From the NCBI RefSeq assembly GCF_010645075.1, contig NZ_JAADZV010000007.1, positions 279,743-343,742 of the forward strand: a DNA stretch of 64,000 bases. Reading direction: 5' to 3'. Of the stretch, positions 17,260 through 27,700 are shown one piece after another. A program made the translations under genes and the position numbers. A model generated the notes under the pieces. The model was not told where the DNA came from. It saw only the letters and a program-made list of their open reading frames with translations, and did no database searches. Position 1 is the first letter of the stretch. Each line of letters starts with the position of its first letter. Source of the DNA: Flavobacterium limi. GTDB taxonomy: Bacteria > Bacteroidota > Bacteroidia > Flavobacteriales > Flavobacteriaceae.

Positions 17260-19659
17260 CTATTTTAGCCACTCGGTTTTAAAAGTGGTTTTTCCGTTTA
17301 AGGTAGTCGGTGTTACATCAAAAGTGTTTCCTTTTTTAGTAACTGTAATTTCCTGAACAGCATCTCCGTCTGGTAAAAATATTTTGGCTTTCGCCGAAGT
17401 AGTCTTGTCACTTGCAAATACTTTCAGGGTTAACTTACTCCAATCCATGTCTTTGGTAGACTGAGCCAGTGCAATATGCGGAATCGCAGCGCCATCCCTA
17501 ACCAAAACTACAATTGGCACTTCGCCTGCTTTGATTTTATGCCAGCCTCCTTCGTAAACTTTTTTGGTCTGATAATCAATCCACGTTCCAGCCGGAAGGT
17601 AAACGTCTCTCTCTGTTACTTCTTCAAACAAAGGTGCTACCAACATACTGGATCCAAATAAATATTCATTATCCACTAACCAAGCTCCCGGATCATTTGG
17701 ATATTCTACAAACAAGGCACGCATCATCGGTAAACCTTTTTGAGAACTTTCTTTTGCCTGAGCGTAGATATAGGGCATTAATTCGTAACGCATATTATCT
17801 GCTTTTCTAAATCCTTCCAGGAAATCTTTGCTGTACAGCCAAGGTTCGCGCGGCGGTTCTCCGTGACTTCTCACATGCGAGGTAAACATCCCGAAAGGTG
17901 CCCATCTTCTGTATAAATTCTCAGGTGATTTTGTTGCAAAACCTCCCACATCATGACTCCAGAAACTGAAACCGCTTAATCCTAATGAAAGTCCCCCTCT
18001 TAATTCTGCTGACATAGCTCCGTTTGTAGTTTCTGCATCTCCACCCCAATGCAATGGGTAACGCTGACTTCCTGCCCAGGTACTTCTTGCCCAGATTAAA
18101 GTGTATCCTTTTTCTTTCTGGGTAATTTCGGCAACAGCCTTATTATAACGAAGCGGATATAAATTGTGTTCATAAAAACCAGTGCGTCCTGAATGGTAAA
18201 TACCGTCCGGCGGAGCAGCTTCTCCAAAATCCACTTTGAAGACAGAAACTCCTTCGTCAAATAACTTTTTCAATTTCCCCTGATACCAGGAAATGGTTTC
18301 CGGATTTGAAAAATCCAGAACCGCATCTTCATAAGGCAAGTTCCCTTTTCGGTCTTTTACCGCCAGATTTTTGTCCATAATTTCATTGAACAAAGTGTTT
18401 TTTGGAGTGAAATAAGGCAGCTGCCAAAGACACACATGGAAACCATCCTCTTTTAGATCTGACATCATTTTTGTGGCATCCGGGAAACGGGATTTTGCAA
18501 ACTCATAGTTGTTTCTCCAGTCAACATCAAACCAGCCTGTATCAAAGTGAATAACATCTGTTGGAATTTTGTATTTACGCAAATCCCTGGCTACATCACG
18601 CCCTTCTTTTTCTGAGAAATAGGTAATACGGCTCATCCAGAAACCAAAAGACCAAAGCGGAGGCATAGCGGCTTTTCCGGTCAAATCTGTATACTGATCT
18701 AGAATGTCTTTCGGTTCTCCGATAAAGAAAAACAAATCGGCTTCGTCATCACCAATATACATTTCGTTGGCGCTGGCAAAATATCTCCCGAAGTCAACTG
18801 TAATTGGAGTTGAATGGTGCATGAAAACTCCGTAACCACGACTGCTCATATAAAACGGAATCGGTTTGTACATCGTTTCATTCTGAATTCCGTTGGCATC
18901 ATCTGTCCATAAAACTACTTTTTGACCACGTTTGTTGAATTGTGTGAATGATTCTCCACAGCCAAATATTTTTTCGTCCGGTTCCAAACTGAAAGCAGCT
19001 CCCATACTTCTGGAGTAATCACTGTTTCTGCGAACATAGGAAAACGGAAGTGTTGGCGTATAGGTATTTTTAAAATCGGTATCATGAAGTGTGCTGGTTA
19101 GCAGTTTTCCTTTTTCATCAAAAATTTTTACGTGCCAGGGTTTTGTTAGAATTTCTACAGAACCGTGTTTGCTGGTGTATTTATGACCGCCTTCGATTTT
19201 GGAATATTTCCATAATTCAGGATGGTTTGGCGCAACACCATTAACCAGCATTAAAGATTCCTTTTGCGGATGAAACTGCGGTCCGGAAGTGGTTTTGATA
19301 CGAATAGTTCTGTCTGAAACAAACTGAATTTCGAACGGCAATACCGGTGAAACCTCGTATTCTGTCGTTGGAAATTCATTTGGCTTTTCAATATCCGGCT
19401 TTACCATCATATTATTGAAAGCCTGACGCGTTTTATAATTGTATCTTAAATATTTTATAGTTCCTTTTGCCGTAGCAGGATCAAAAGAAGCCAATTCATC
19501 AGCGAAATAAAAAGTATTCAGATAATTCTGAAAATCTTTACTGATATCTATTGGAGCATTTAACACATCTGCGTTTTGAATCTGGGCGGATGCTTTTGGC
19601 GAAAGCAATAATCCAAAACCCATAAACAGCGACAAGGAAGCTATCTGTATTTTTTTCAT
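17260..19659 (-). CDS. GH31 alpha-xylosidase
   Basis: The 799-aa protein has a signal peptide (SPKASAQ) and a GH31 layout: an N-terminal galactose-mutarotase-like sandwich, a barrel, and C-terminal beta domains. The nucleophile lies in VFKVDFGEAAPP, whose KxDFGE form is typical of alpha-xylosidases rather than alpha-glucosidases. Other conserved blocks are WARSTWAGSQRYPLHWGGDAE with the acid/base Asp, FWSHDVGGF, and HVRSHGEPPREPW. It would remove the non-reducing-end alpha-1,6-xylose from imported xyloglucan oligosaccharides, alternating with GH3 in stepwise degradation. The GH2 gene ends 34 bases upstream of its start. Confidence 0.93.
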   Translation of the reverse strand: MKKIQIASLSLFMGFGLLLSPKASAQIQNADVLNAPIDISKDFQNYLNTFYFADELASFDPATAKGTIKYLRYNYKTRQAFNNMMVKPDIEKPNEFPTTEYEVSPVLPFEIQFVSDRTIRIKTTSGPQFHPQKESLMLVNGVAPNHPELWKYSKIEGGHKYTSKHGSVEILTKPWHVKIFDEKGKLLTSTLHDTDFKNTYTPTLPFSYVRRNSDYSRSMGAAFSLEPDEKIFGCGESFTQFNKRGQKVVLWTDDANGIQNETMYKPIPFYMSSRGYGVFMHHSTPITVDFGRYFASANEMYIGDDEADLFFFIGEPKDILDQYTDLTGKAAMPPLWSFGFWMSRITYFSEKEGRDVARDLRKYKIPTDVIHFDTGWFDVDWRNNYEFAKSRFPDATKMMSDLKEDGFHVCLWQLPYFTPKNTLFNEIMDKNLAVKDRKGNLPYEDAVLDFSNPETISWYQGKLKKLFDEGVSVFKVDFGEAAPPDGIYHSGRTGFYEHNLYPLRYNKAVAEITQKEKGYTLIWARSTWAGSQRYPLHWGGDAETTNGAMSAELRGGLSLGLSGFSFWSHDVGGFATKSPENLYRRWAPFGMFTSHVRSHGEPPREPWLYSKDFLEGFRKADNMRYELMPYIYAQAKESSQKGLPMMRALFVEYPNDPGAWLVDNEYLFGSSMLVAPLFEEVTERDVYLPAGTWIDYQTKKVYEGGWHKIKAGEVPIVVLVRDGAAIPHIALAQSTKDMDWSKLTLKVFASDKTTSAKAKIFLPDGDAVQEITVTKKGNTFDVTPTTLNGKTTFKTEWLK

Positions 19660-19693
19660 TTTGTGGTTATTTAGTTTTTATAATTAGCGTTTT

Positions 19694-22180
19694 TTATTCT
19701 GTAGTAATTACAATTGTAGATTGTTTTAATCCATTCGCTTTAGCGGTCAATTCCAATCTTCCGGATTTATCTCCTGCCTGAACAATTACCAGACATTTTC
19801 CTGCCAGAGCAGTATGTTTTGTTCCTTTGTAAGGTTCGTGACTTACAGGATCTCCACTGCAAACGCCAACAATTTTTCCGTTTCCTTTTAATGAAAAATT
19901 GATTTCGTTATTCGCGTTTGGCGCTAAAGTTCCATTAGCATCCAAAATATCAACGGTTACAAATGACAAATCATTTTTATCTGCTTTGATGGTACTTCTG
20001 TCGGCCATTAATTTCAGTTGTGAAGGATTTCCGGCGGTTTTAATTTCTTTTTCTGAAACTGTTTTTCCATTTTTACGGGAAACTGCTTTTAAAGTTCCTG
20101 CTTCAAAAGGAATTCTCCACATTACGTGTAAACCATCACCTTTTTTACTTCTCTTTCCAACTGATTTTCCGTTAAGGAATAATTCAACCTCATCAGCTTT
20201 GTTATAGTATGCCCAAACATCAACAGTTTGACCTGCTTTCCAGTTCCAATGTGGAAAAATGTGAAGAACTGTTTTGTCCGTCCATTCGCTTTGATACATA
20301 TAATACACATCTTTCGGGAAACCGGCTAAATCTACAATTCCGAAATAGGAGCTTACCGATGGCCATTCGTACGGAGTTGGCTCTCCAATATAATCGAAAC
20401 CGGTCCAAACGTACATTCCGGCTAAGAAATCATGTTTTTTAATGATTTTCCAGGTTGCTTCATGGGTTGAACCCCAAGGCGTCTGTACCTGATCGTAAGC
20501 CGAAACAGTATTGTCCGGATTTCCTTCTGTGAATTTAAGATCCCACCTTACCGGCCATTTTTTTATGGTGTCTGAAACAGCATCGTAATAACCTCGTGTC
20601 TGTAAACCTGAAGTGGTTTCTGTTGCGATGAAAGGTGTGTTTGGGAAGTTTTTCAGATGATGTTCAAAAGTTTGATGTGCATAATTGTATCCGATTAAAT
20701 CTAAAACACCAGATCCGGCAAGCGGATTAATCGAAACATTCTTTTTCTCGAATTGTAAAGTCACTTCATCAATATTCATGTTTACCGGCGGATTCATTCC
20801 GGCTGTTAGTGGTCGTGTTTTATCAATTAAACGTACTATTGCTGCCAGTTCTTTTGCAATCTCAATACCGGTTTCATTCCATTGTTCCGGAATTTCATTT
20901 CCGATGCTCCACATAAAAATACTTGGATGATTTCGATCACGACGCAATTGATCTGCTAAATCTTGTCTGTGCCATTTGTCCCAGTCATTTCCGTAATCGT
21001 ATTTGGTTTTGGTTTGTTTCCACATATCAAAAGCTTCATCCATGACAATAAAACCCATTTTGTCGCAAAGATCCAGAAGTTCCGGAGCGGGAGGATTGTG
21101 TGAAGTTCTGATTCCGTTTACGCCCATTTCTTTAAGGATCTCTAACTGACGTTCGATTGCACGCGTATTGATTGCAGCACCCAACGGCCCTAAATCGTGG
21201 TGCATACAAACCCCTTTTATCTTGACTTGCTTTCCATTGAGAATAAAACCTTTATTTAAATCGAATTTAAAATCCCGGATTCCAAAAGTGGTTTTGTACT
21301 CATCAATGATTTTGTCATCAACTAAAAGTTCCGTGACTGCAGTGTATAATTCAGGATTTTCAATTGACCATAGAATTGGCGATTTAACTTCTGCTTCCAC
21401 ATTTAGCAATGTGCCGCTTTTTGGAGTAAGCGTTATATATTGAGTGGTTGATGTAACCTTGGTATCTTCTTTATAAATAGTAGTTAGTATTTTTATTTTT
21501 TTTGATTCTGAATGATCATTCTGAATTCTGGTTTCAATATTTACTTTAGCATTTTCGGCTGTAACTTTTGGTGTGGTAATATACGTTCCCCAATTTTCAA
21601 CATGCAATTTATCAGTAGTCTCGATCCAGACATTTCTAAAAATCCCTGAACCCGAATACCAGCGTGAATTGGGTTGTTTTGAATTGTCAACCTTAACAAT
21701 TATTTCGTTGTTTTTGTCTCCGTAATTTAAATATGGAGAAATTTCATATTGAAAACCAATATATCCGTTTGGACGTTTTCCTAAATAATGGCCGTTTACC
21801 CAGACTTCACTGTTTCTGTAAACGCCGTCAAAAGTGATTGACGTTATTTTTGTGGTGTCTTCAGCAGCCACTTTGAATGTTTTTTTGTACCAGCCTAAGC
21901 CTCCGTTTAAGGATCCGCCTCCATAACCTGCAGGACTTTTTTCATCAAATTTTTCTTCGATACTCCAATCGTGAGGAACATCCAGAGTTCTCCATTTTGT
22001 AGCAGGACTAATGGTATCTTTATCAACGAGACTGTCATTAAGATGGAAACTCCAACCTGAATTAAAAGAAATCTTTCTATTAATAAAAGCATCTTCTTTT
22101 TTATTACAGGAGCAGAACAGAATGATTCCGACTAATGTTAATAATGAAAATTTGCTGTTTAATTTTTTTCTTTTATTCAT
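19694..22180 (-). CDS. GH2 beta-galactosidase, lipoprotein
   Basis: A lipoprotein signal (GIILFCSC) leads into a sugar-binding sandwich (FNSGWSFHLND, DVPHDWSIEEKFD, VWVNGHYLGKRPNGYIGF), an immunoglobulin-like domain, and the catalytic barrel. The barrel has GVCMHHDLG, GIRTSHNPPAPELL, the acid/base in FMWSIGNEIPEQW and the nucleophile in FIATETTSG. About 190 C-terminal residues form extra beta-sandwich modules, including a Big-like segment (IKADKNDLSFVTVDILDANG). This matches GH2 beta-galactosidases that strip terminal beta-1,2-galactose from xyloglucan side chains. It is the first enzyme gene after the SusCD/binding-protein block, from which it is separated by a long hairpin. Confidence 0.92.
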   Translation of the reverse strand: MNKRKKLNSKFSLLTLVGIILFCSCNKKEDAFINRKISFNSGWSFHLNDSLVDKDTISPATKWRTLDVPHDWSIEEKFDEKSPAGYGGGSLNGGLGWYKKTFKVAAEDTTKITSITFDGVYRNSEVWVNGHYLGKRPNGYIGFQYEISPYLNYGDKNNEIIVKVDNSKQPNSRWYSGSGIFRNVWIETTDKLHVENWGTYITTPKVTAENAKVNIETRIQNDHSESKKIKILTTIYKEDTKVTSTTQYITLTPKSGTLLNVEAEVKSPILWSIENPELYTAVTELLVDDKIIDEYKTTFGIRDFKFDLNKGFILNGKQVKIKGVCMHHDLGPLGAAINTRAIERQLEILKEMGVNGIRTSHNPPAPELLDLCDKMGFIVMDEAFDMWKQTKTKYDYGNDWDKWHRQDLADQLRRDRNHPSIFMWSIGNEIPEQWNETGIEIAKELAAIVRLIDKTRPLTAGMNPPVNMNIDEVTLQFEKKNVSINPLAGSGVLDLIGYNYAHQTFEHHLKNFPNTPFIATETTSGLQTRGYYDAVSDTIKKWPVRWDLKFTEGNPDNTVSAYDQVQTPWGSTHEATWKIIKKHDFLAGMYVWTGFDYIGEPTPYEWPSVSSYFGIVDLAGFPKDVYYMYQSEWTDKTVLHIFPHWNWKAGQTVDVWAYYNKADEVELFLNGKSVGKRSKKGDGLHVMWRIPFEAGTLKAVSRKNGKTVSEKEIKTAGNPSQLKLMADRSTIKADKNDLSFVTVDILDANGTLAPNANNEINFSLKGNGKIVGVCSGDPVSHEPYKGTKHTALAGKCLVIVQAGDKSGRLELTAKANGLKQSTIVITTE

Positions 22181-22214
22181 GGTATTCTTTTTTGTTTTTT
22201 ATAGCAATAATTTA

Positions 22215-22260
22215 AGTCTCAGTTTAAAAGAACACTAAAAATGTCCTGAAAACTGAGACT
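22215..22260 (-). other. Long intercistronic hairpin between the glycan-binding lipoprotein and GH2
   Basis: Perfect 11-base arms (AGTCTCAGTTT at 22215-22225, AAACTGAGACT at 22250-22260) enclose a second six-pair stem on the minus strand (AGGACA with TGTTCT, one G-U pair). This gives about 17 pairs with a small internal loop. It lies just after the SusCD/binding-protein block. The sequence that follows it in the transcript is not U-rich, so RNA processing or stabilisation is more likely than full termination. Confidence 0.65.
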
Positions 22261-22275
22261 CTGAAAATTAAATAA

Positions 22276-23151
22276 TTACGGTTTCACAACCAAATGATAA
22301 ATCAAATAATCACCATCTGCTCTAATAGCTATAAAAGCTAACGTTGTCTCGGTAAGTTCTACAATCTGAACATTAGTAAAAGAAAATCCGGAACTAAAAT
22401 AGCTTGCACTGTTTGGATGCAACATTTCTGTTCCTCCGTTAAAACTAATTCTGTCATTTGTTGAACCTGTCGTAAGGTTAAAATTAAAAGTTCCTGTTTT
22501 TGTTGTTTTTACTGTGCTTCCGGCTGTTGGATCAGTTTGTTTTACTGTAACATTATAACCTCCGTTAAGGTCAAAAGTAACTTCTCCCCAATCTTTATTT
22601 TCTAAACCTGCCCATGAAATATCAGAAAGATTTGGCCACCATCCATGACCACTTACTGCTATATTTTGGTAAGATGCAGGTTTTCCAATAAATTCAAGAG
22701 GAGCAGTCATATATAAAACCCAGGTTTTACCATTCACCCCATTAGTTAAGAGATTCCATCTTTCATCACTAAAAAAGGTTTCATCATTTTGAGTAACATT
22801 CACAGTTACCGGAGCAGCATCTACTGCTCCTCCTTGTGTATAAGCGGTAAAATAAATAGTATATTTTCCTGCGAAAGGAAAAGTGACTTCATCTTCACCT
22901 TTATTGGAATGCCCTAATTCATTTCCATTTCCGTCAACATATTTCCAATAAGGAATTATGTCAGAAGTTAAATTTTTCAGTTTTATTTTATTCCCTCCCG
23001 GATTTGCCTGCAGATCCTGAGTAACTTCAATATTTATATCCGATTTATCTATCGTTTCTTCTAAAGAATATGTTTCAGGCGAACAAGATGGGACAAGTAA
23101 AAGTACCATTACCATCAAAAATGATGTAATTAATAATTTAGTCTTTTTCAT
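22276..23151 (-). CDS. Surface glycan-binding lipoprotein candidate (PKD-like plus C-terminal binding domain)
   Basis: The 291 residues start with a lipoprotein signal (LLLVPSC). Residues ~50-120 form a PKD-like sandwich (WKYVDGNGNELGHSNKGEDEVTFPFAGKYTIYFTAYTQGG). The C-terminal half contains tryptophan-rich stretches (GKTWVLY, GHGWWPNLSDISWAGLENKDWGEVTFDLNGGYNVTV) that could stack on sugars, and it ends in ADGDYLIYHLVVKP. It follows susD by 22 bases, the slot where surface glycan-binding proteins (SusE/SGBP-B type) are encoded in such loci. No catalytic motif is visible. The binding role is inferred from position and composition. Confidence 0.75.
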   Translation of the reverse strand: MKKTKLLITSFLMVMVLLLVPSCSPETYSLEETIDKSDINIEVTQDLQANPGGNKIKLKNLTSDIIPYWKYVDGNGNELGHSNKGEDEVTFPFAGKYTIYFTAYTQGGAVDAAPVTVNVTQNDETFFSDERWNLLTNGVNGKTWVLYMTAPLEFIGKPASYQNIAVSGHGWWPNLSDISWAGLENKDWGEVTFDLNGGYNVTVKQTDPTAGSTVKTTKTGTFNFNLTTGSTNDRISFNGGTEMLHPNSASYFSSGFSFTNVQIVELTETTLAFIAIRADGDYLIYHLVVKP

Positions 23152-23173
23152 TTTTTTAAATTTTTAGTTAAAA

Positions 23174-24751
23174 TTACCAGCCTGCGTTTTGTTTTAAAAC
23201 ATTCCCTGACAAGGTGATCTGAGTATTAGGTATTTGCTGTAACCCCTTTGTTTCCTGAATCTTAGCAGCCGAAATTGTTTTTGCTCCAGAAACTCCACCG
23301 CTTAATAGGGTTGTAGATGATGCTGCAATAATTGAAGAAGCTTTATCAACTCCCTGACGTAATAAATCCCAATATCTGATTCCTTCAAGGGCAAATTCTA
23401 AATGCCTTTCTTTCATAATATCTTCCGGAGTAACCGCAAGAGGAGTAAAATTAGATTTATACGCCCTTTGTCTCACCTGATCAAAATAAGACTGGGCACT
23501 TCCGCTTCCTAATTCAGCCGCCATTAACAAAACATCAGCATATCTTAATACTACATAATCCTGAAACTGGCTGATATCCCAAAACTGGCTTCCCAAAACC
23601 ATCGGCATATCAACACCTGCCTGATTTACCATTGGCGAATATTTTTTGTTATAGTAACCGGTATATTCTCTTTGATTGTTTATTTTGTCGAAAGGAATAT
23701 CTTCTTCTTCAATTCCAATTACAGTTGCCACACGTCTTGTGTCATTAGCGTTATAAGCAGTCCATAATTTAGGGTTTACTGTAACTCCCCATCCACGTCC
23801 GTAAGGGTAATTAGAGAACTCTCTCATACCAAACATTACCATCCAGTGGTTACCATCAGTGTTCCCGTTGTAATCACTTGTATAAGTATATTTTATAGAA
23901 AACACAATTTCTTTGTTGCTTTCACCAGCATATTGATCTACTGAAGCTGCCGGCCATAAAGTAGAAAAATTATCAACCAATCCATGACCACTTTGGGCAA
24001 TAACATCTTCCAGATGTGCTAAAGCCTGTGTTTTGGTTACAACTCCTGCTAAATCCGCTTTCCCATAATATCCGGTATAATACAAATAAACACGACCTAA
24101 TAAAGACTTTGCTGCCCATTTAGTAATTCTTCCTCCAGGTACAGCATTATAAGCAGTTGAAGGCAAATTCTCTGAAGCAAAAACTAAATCTTCTGCTATG
24201 ACTTTATAAACCTCTTCAGGAGCTGCCTGAGGAAGATTTTCGATTGAAGGAGCTGTTAATAGCGGTATATTTCCCCACAGACGCACCATTTCAAAATAAG
24301 TGTAGGCTCTGATAAATTTAGTTTCAGACTCGTAAGTGTTTCTTAAAGCAGTATCTCCTTTCCAGTCAATCTGATCCATTTTTGATAAAAAGACGTTACA
24401 ACGATAAATTGCTTTATAATAATTTTTCCAGTTTAAATTAAGTAAATCTACATCTGAAGGAGAACGACTCTTATCAAATTCGTCTATTAATGCATAATTG
24501 TACCCATCAGAAGCACCAGTTCCGCCAAAACAATCATCAGACATAACTTCGCTTATTACAGGAACACCCAGTCCGGAAGCTCCCGTAGCTACCTGCAAAC
24601 CATCATAACATCCTACTAATGCCGAATAGGCATCATCGGTAGTTTTGTAAAAATTTGTATCGTTTTGTTGTACCAAAGGTTCTGTTTCTAATTCACAAGA
24701 ACCCAAAGACAATAAACTCAAACAGAAAATATATAAATATGTATTTTTCAT
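23174..24751 (-). CDS. SusD/RagB-family nutrient-binding outer-membrane lipoprotein
   Basis: The 525-aa protein has a lipoprotein signal (SLLSLGSCELE) followed by the SusD start (NFYKTTDDAYSALVGCYDGL). It carries TPR-like helices (TKFIRAYTYFEMVRLWGNIPLL, TKWAAKSLLGRVYLYY) and the SusD C-terminal helix block YVVLRYADVLLMAAE and MKERHLEFALEGIRYWDLLRQG. SusD proteins form the lid on the SusC transporter and bind oligosaccharides at the cell surface. It lies 11 bases downstream of the susC-like gene, the standard pair order. Together they would import xyloglucan oligosaccharides. Confidence 0.96.
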   Translation of the reverse strand: MKNTYLYIFCLSLLSLGSCELETEPLVQQNDTNFYKTTDDAYSALVGCYDGLQVATGASGLGVPVISEVMSDDCFGGTGASDGYNYALIDEFDKSRSPSDVDLLNLNWKNYYKAIYRCNVFLSKMDQIDWKGDTALRNTYESETKFIRAYTYFEMVRLWGNIPLLTAPSIENLPQAAPEEVYKVIAEDLVFASENLPSTAYNAVPGGRITKWAAKSLLGRVYLYYTGYYGKADLAGVVTKTQALAHLEDVIAQSGHGLVDNFSTLWPAASVDQYAGESNKEIVFSIKYTYTSDYNGNTDGNHWMVMFGMREFSNYPYGRGWGVTVNPKLWTAYNANDTRRVATVIGIEEEDIPFDKINNQREYTGYYNKKYSPMVNQAGVDMPMVLGSQFWDISQFQDYVVLRYADVLLMAAELGSGSAQSYFDQVRQRAYKSNFTPLAVTPEDIMKERHLEFALEGIRYWDLLRQGVDKASSIIAASSTTLLSGGVSGAKTISAAKIQETKGLQQIPNTQITLSGNVLKQNAGW

Positions 24752-24762
24752 TATCTTATTTA

Positions 24763-27700
24763 TTAAAGTTTAACATTTAACCCCAACATGTATGTTCTTG
24801 GTCTAGGATAGTATCCTACATCTACACCTGAAGCAAATTTTTGATCATCATTATTAGATCCAAATCCAATTTCAGGATCCATACCGTCGTATTTCGTAAA
24901 CGTGTGAAGGTTTAAGACAGAAAAGTAAATTCTGAACTGGCTTGCAAAAAATGATTTAGAATGTTTCATTTTAGCTAAATCAAATCCTAATGTAACCGTA
25001 TTGATTCTTAAGAAATCGCCATCCTGAACATATAAGTCTGAGAACTGTGTGAAGTTTTTATTGTCTTCTGTTACCCTTGGCATTGAGTTCGATGTTCCTT
25101 CGCCATGCCAGCGGCTCAGTATTCTGGAAGTATAATTTCCAAAAGCTCCGGATTGGTTTCTGTAAGATTGTACAATTTGATTGCCTGCCACACCATTTGC
25201 CATCAATGAAAAGTCAAACGCTTTATAGTTGGCTGATAAAGAGAATCCATAAGTAAAATCAGGATTAGGATCTCCAATATTGGTTTTATCTAAATCATTA
25301 ATTACGTTATCCCCATTTGTATTTGCATAGATAATATCTCCCGGAGACGCACCTGGCTGTAATACTACACCGTCTGCTGATTTATAATTGTTAATTTGTT
25401 CCTGATTCTGGAAAACACCTGCCGTTTTATAACCCCAGAAATAACCTAACGGAAATCCGTTTTCTGCTCTGTAGAATTCAAGTGCATTATCATATAATTC
25501 ATTATTTAAACCATGAATTATACCATCGGTAGTAGGGATCTGACCAACCGTATTTTTATTATAAGCACCATTTGCGCTAACACTATAGTTAAAATCGCCA
25601 ATTTTGTTTTGGTAATTCAGGCTCAGCTCGACTCCTTTATTAATTACATCACCACCATTTATGTATGGAGGTTCAGCACCGGCAGTTGCTAAAACCGGGG
25701 CCAGAATTAACCAGTCTTTATTCGTTTTCTTATACACATCAAAAGTAACACTTAATGCATTGTTGAGGAATCTCGCATCCAAACCAAGGTTAATCTGCTC
25801 TGAAGTTTCCCACTGCAAACCAGGATTTGATAATCTGTCAGGATAAGCTCCCGGTGTAAGAACTCCTTCGGTATTGTCAAAAATATAATTTGTGTTATTA
25901 GATTTTATCGTTGCTAAATATTGAAATGGCCTGATACTCTGATTACCAACCTGCCCCCAGCTTGCTCTCAATTTAAGAAAATTAATAGCTTGAGAATCTT
26001 TTAAAAATGATTCATTTGAAGCAACCCATCCTGCAGATACTGATGGGAAATAACCCCATTGATTGCCCGGAGCAAATTTTGATGAACCGTCTGCTCTCAA
26101 TGTTGCATTGAACAAATAAGTGTCTTTAAAATTATAATTTAATCTTCCAAAATAAGACATCAGTATATTTTCTTCTTTTTTACCCTTAATGGTTATTTTA
26201 GTCCCGTCTTTATTAGTTGTATTGTCTATCCAGGCATGTTCTAAATCATTAAAAACAGAATCTGCATTATTTGCTTCTACAGAAGTTCCTGCATAATTAA
26301 TATAAGATGTACCCGCCATAGCCTCAAAATGATGATCTTCGGCAACATTAAATTTATATCCTAGTAAATTATCCCAGGTGATGCTTCTGTTTTTACTCAT
26401 GTTTTGATTCACTGTATCATAATTATTATTGGCATAAGTGGATAAGTGATATACCGGTTTGTATGAATGTCCCTCAGAAACGTAATAGTCAAGTCCTAAA
26501 GTTGTTTTAAACGTAAGGCCCTTTATAGGTTCAACCTGTAAATAAACATTCCCTAATAACTTTTGATTATTACTTTCATTTTGATTGTTGTAATCCATCA
26601 TTGCGTATGGGTTTGCTACACCTGAAAGCCATAATTCACTATTATTTGTAGTGTCATAATAATTACCATCTGCATCATACATTGGTAATAATGGTGTGGT
26701 CTGGAATGCACTTCTTAAAGAGTTGTTATATTGATTTCCAACTCCAATACCATTTTTATCAACGTAAGCAAAGCTTAGATTCTGCCCTAAAGTCAAAACG
26801 TCCTTATAAAGTTTATGCTCTGAATTAAATCTGAAATTGTAACGTTGATAGTTCGATAAGTCTTTTCCTCCCACAACACCTTCCTGTCCTAAATAGGACA
26901 AAGAGGTAGAATAAACTGAAGTTTCAGAACCTCCTGAAGCACCAAACGAGAAGTTTTTAGTCGCTGCATTATCTGTCAGCATTTTATCCATCCAGTTCGT
27001 GCCATTCCCTAATGCAGCAATCTGGCTATTAGTAAAATAAGCCGGTTTACCTGAATTTACTGCTGCTTCATTTATAATAACCGCATATTCTCTCGCATCC
27101 AATAAATCAACTTTTCTGGCTACCGACTGAAGCCCGTAATATTGCTCAAAAGTAATCTGTCCCGGAGAACCTTTTCTTCCTTTTTTGGTTGTTACCAAAA
27201 TAACCCCATTTGCAGCTTGTGATCCGTAAATGGCAGCTGAAGCAGCATCTTTTAGAACCGAAATAGATTCAATATCAGAGTTGTTCAGATAAGTAATATC
27301 ACCAGTAAGAATACCGTCCACCACATAAAGCGGGTTGCTTCCTCCTGTAGTACCCAAACCTCTGATAACCACATTCATTCTTTCTCCGGGCTGCCCTGAA
27401 GTAGAAGTGATCTGAAGTCCGGCAGCCTGTCCCTGAAGTCCCTGAAGCGCGTTGATCGTATTGGTTTTAGCAAGGCTTTCTCCCGTTACCTGCGTGATTG
27501 CGCTGGTTACTGTTGTTCTTTTTTGTGTACCATACCCAATTACTACAACTTCTTTAAGATCTGCCGCTTCTGTTTGTAAAGTGACAGCAATTGTTTTTTG
27601 CGTTCCTACAGTTACACGCTGGGTTTTGAACCCCATAAAACTGATAGTTATTACATCACCAGTTTTTGCCTCTATCCTGAAATTTCCGTCAAAGTCTGTC

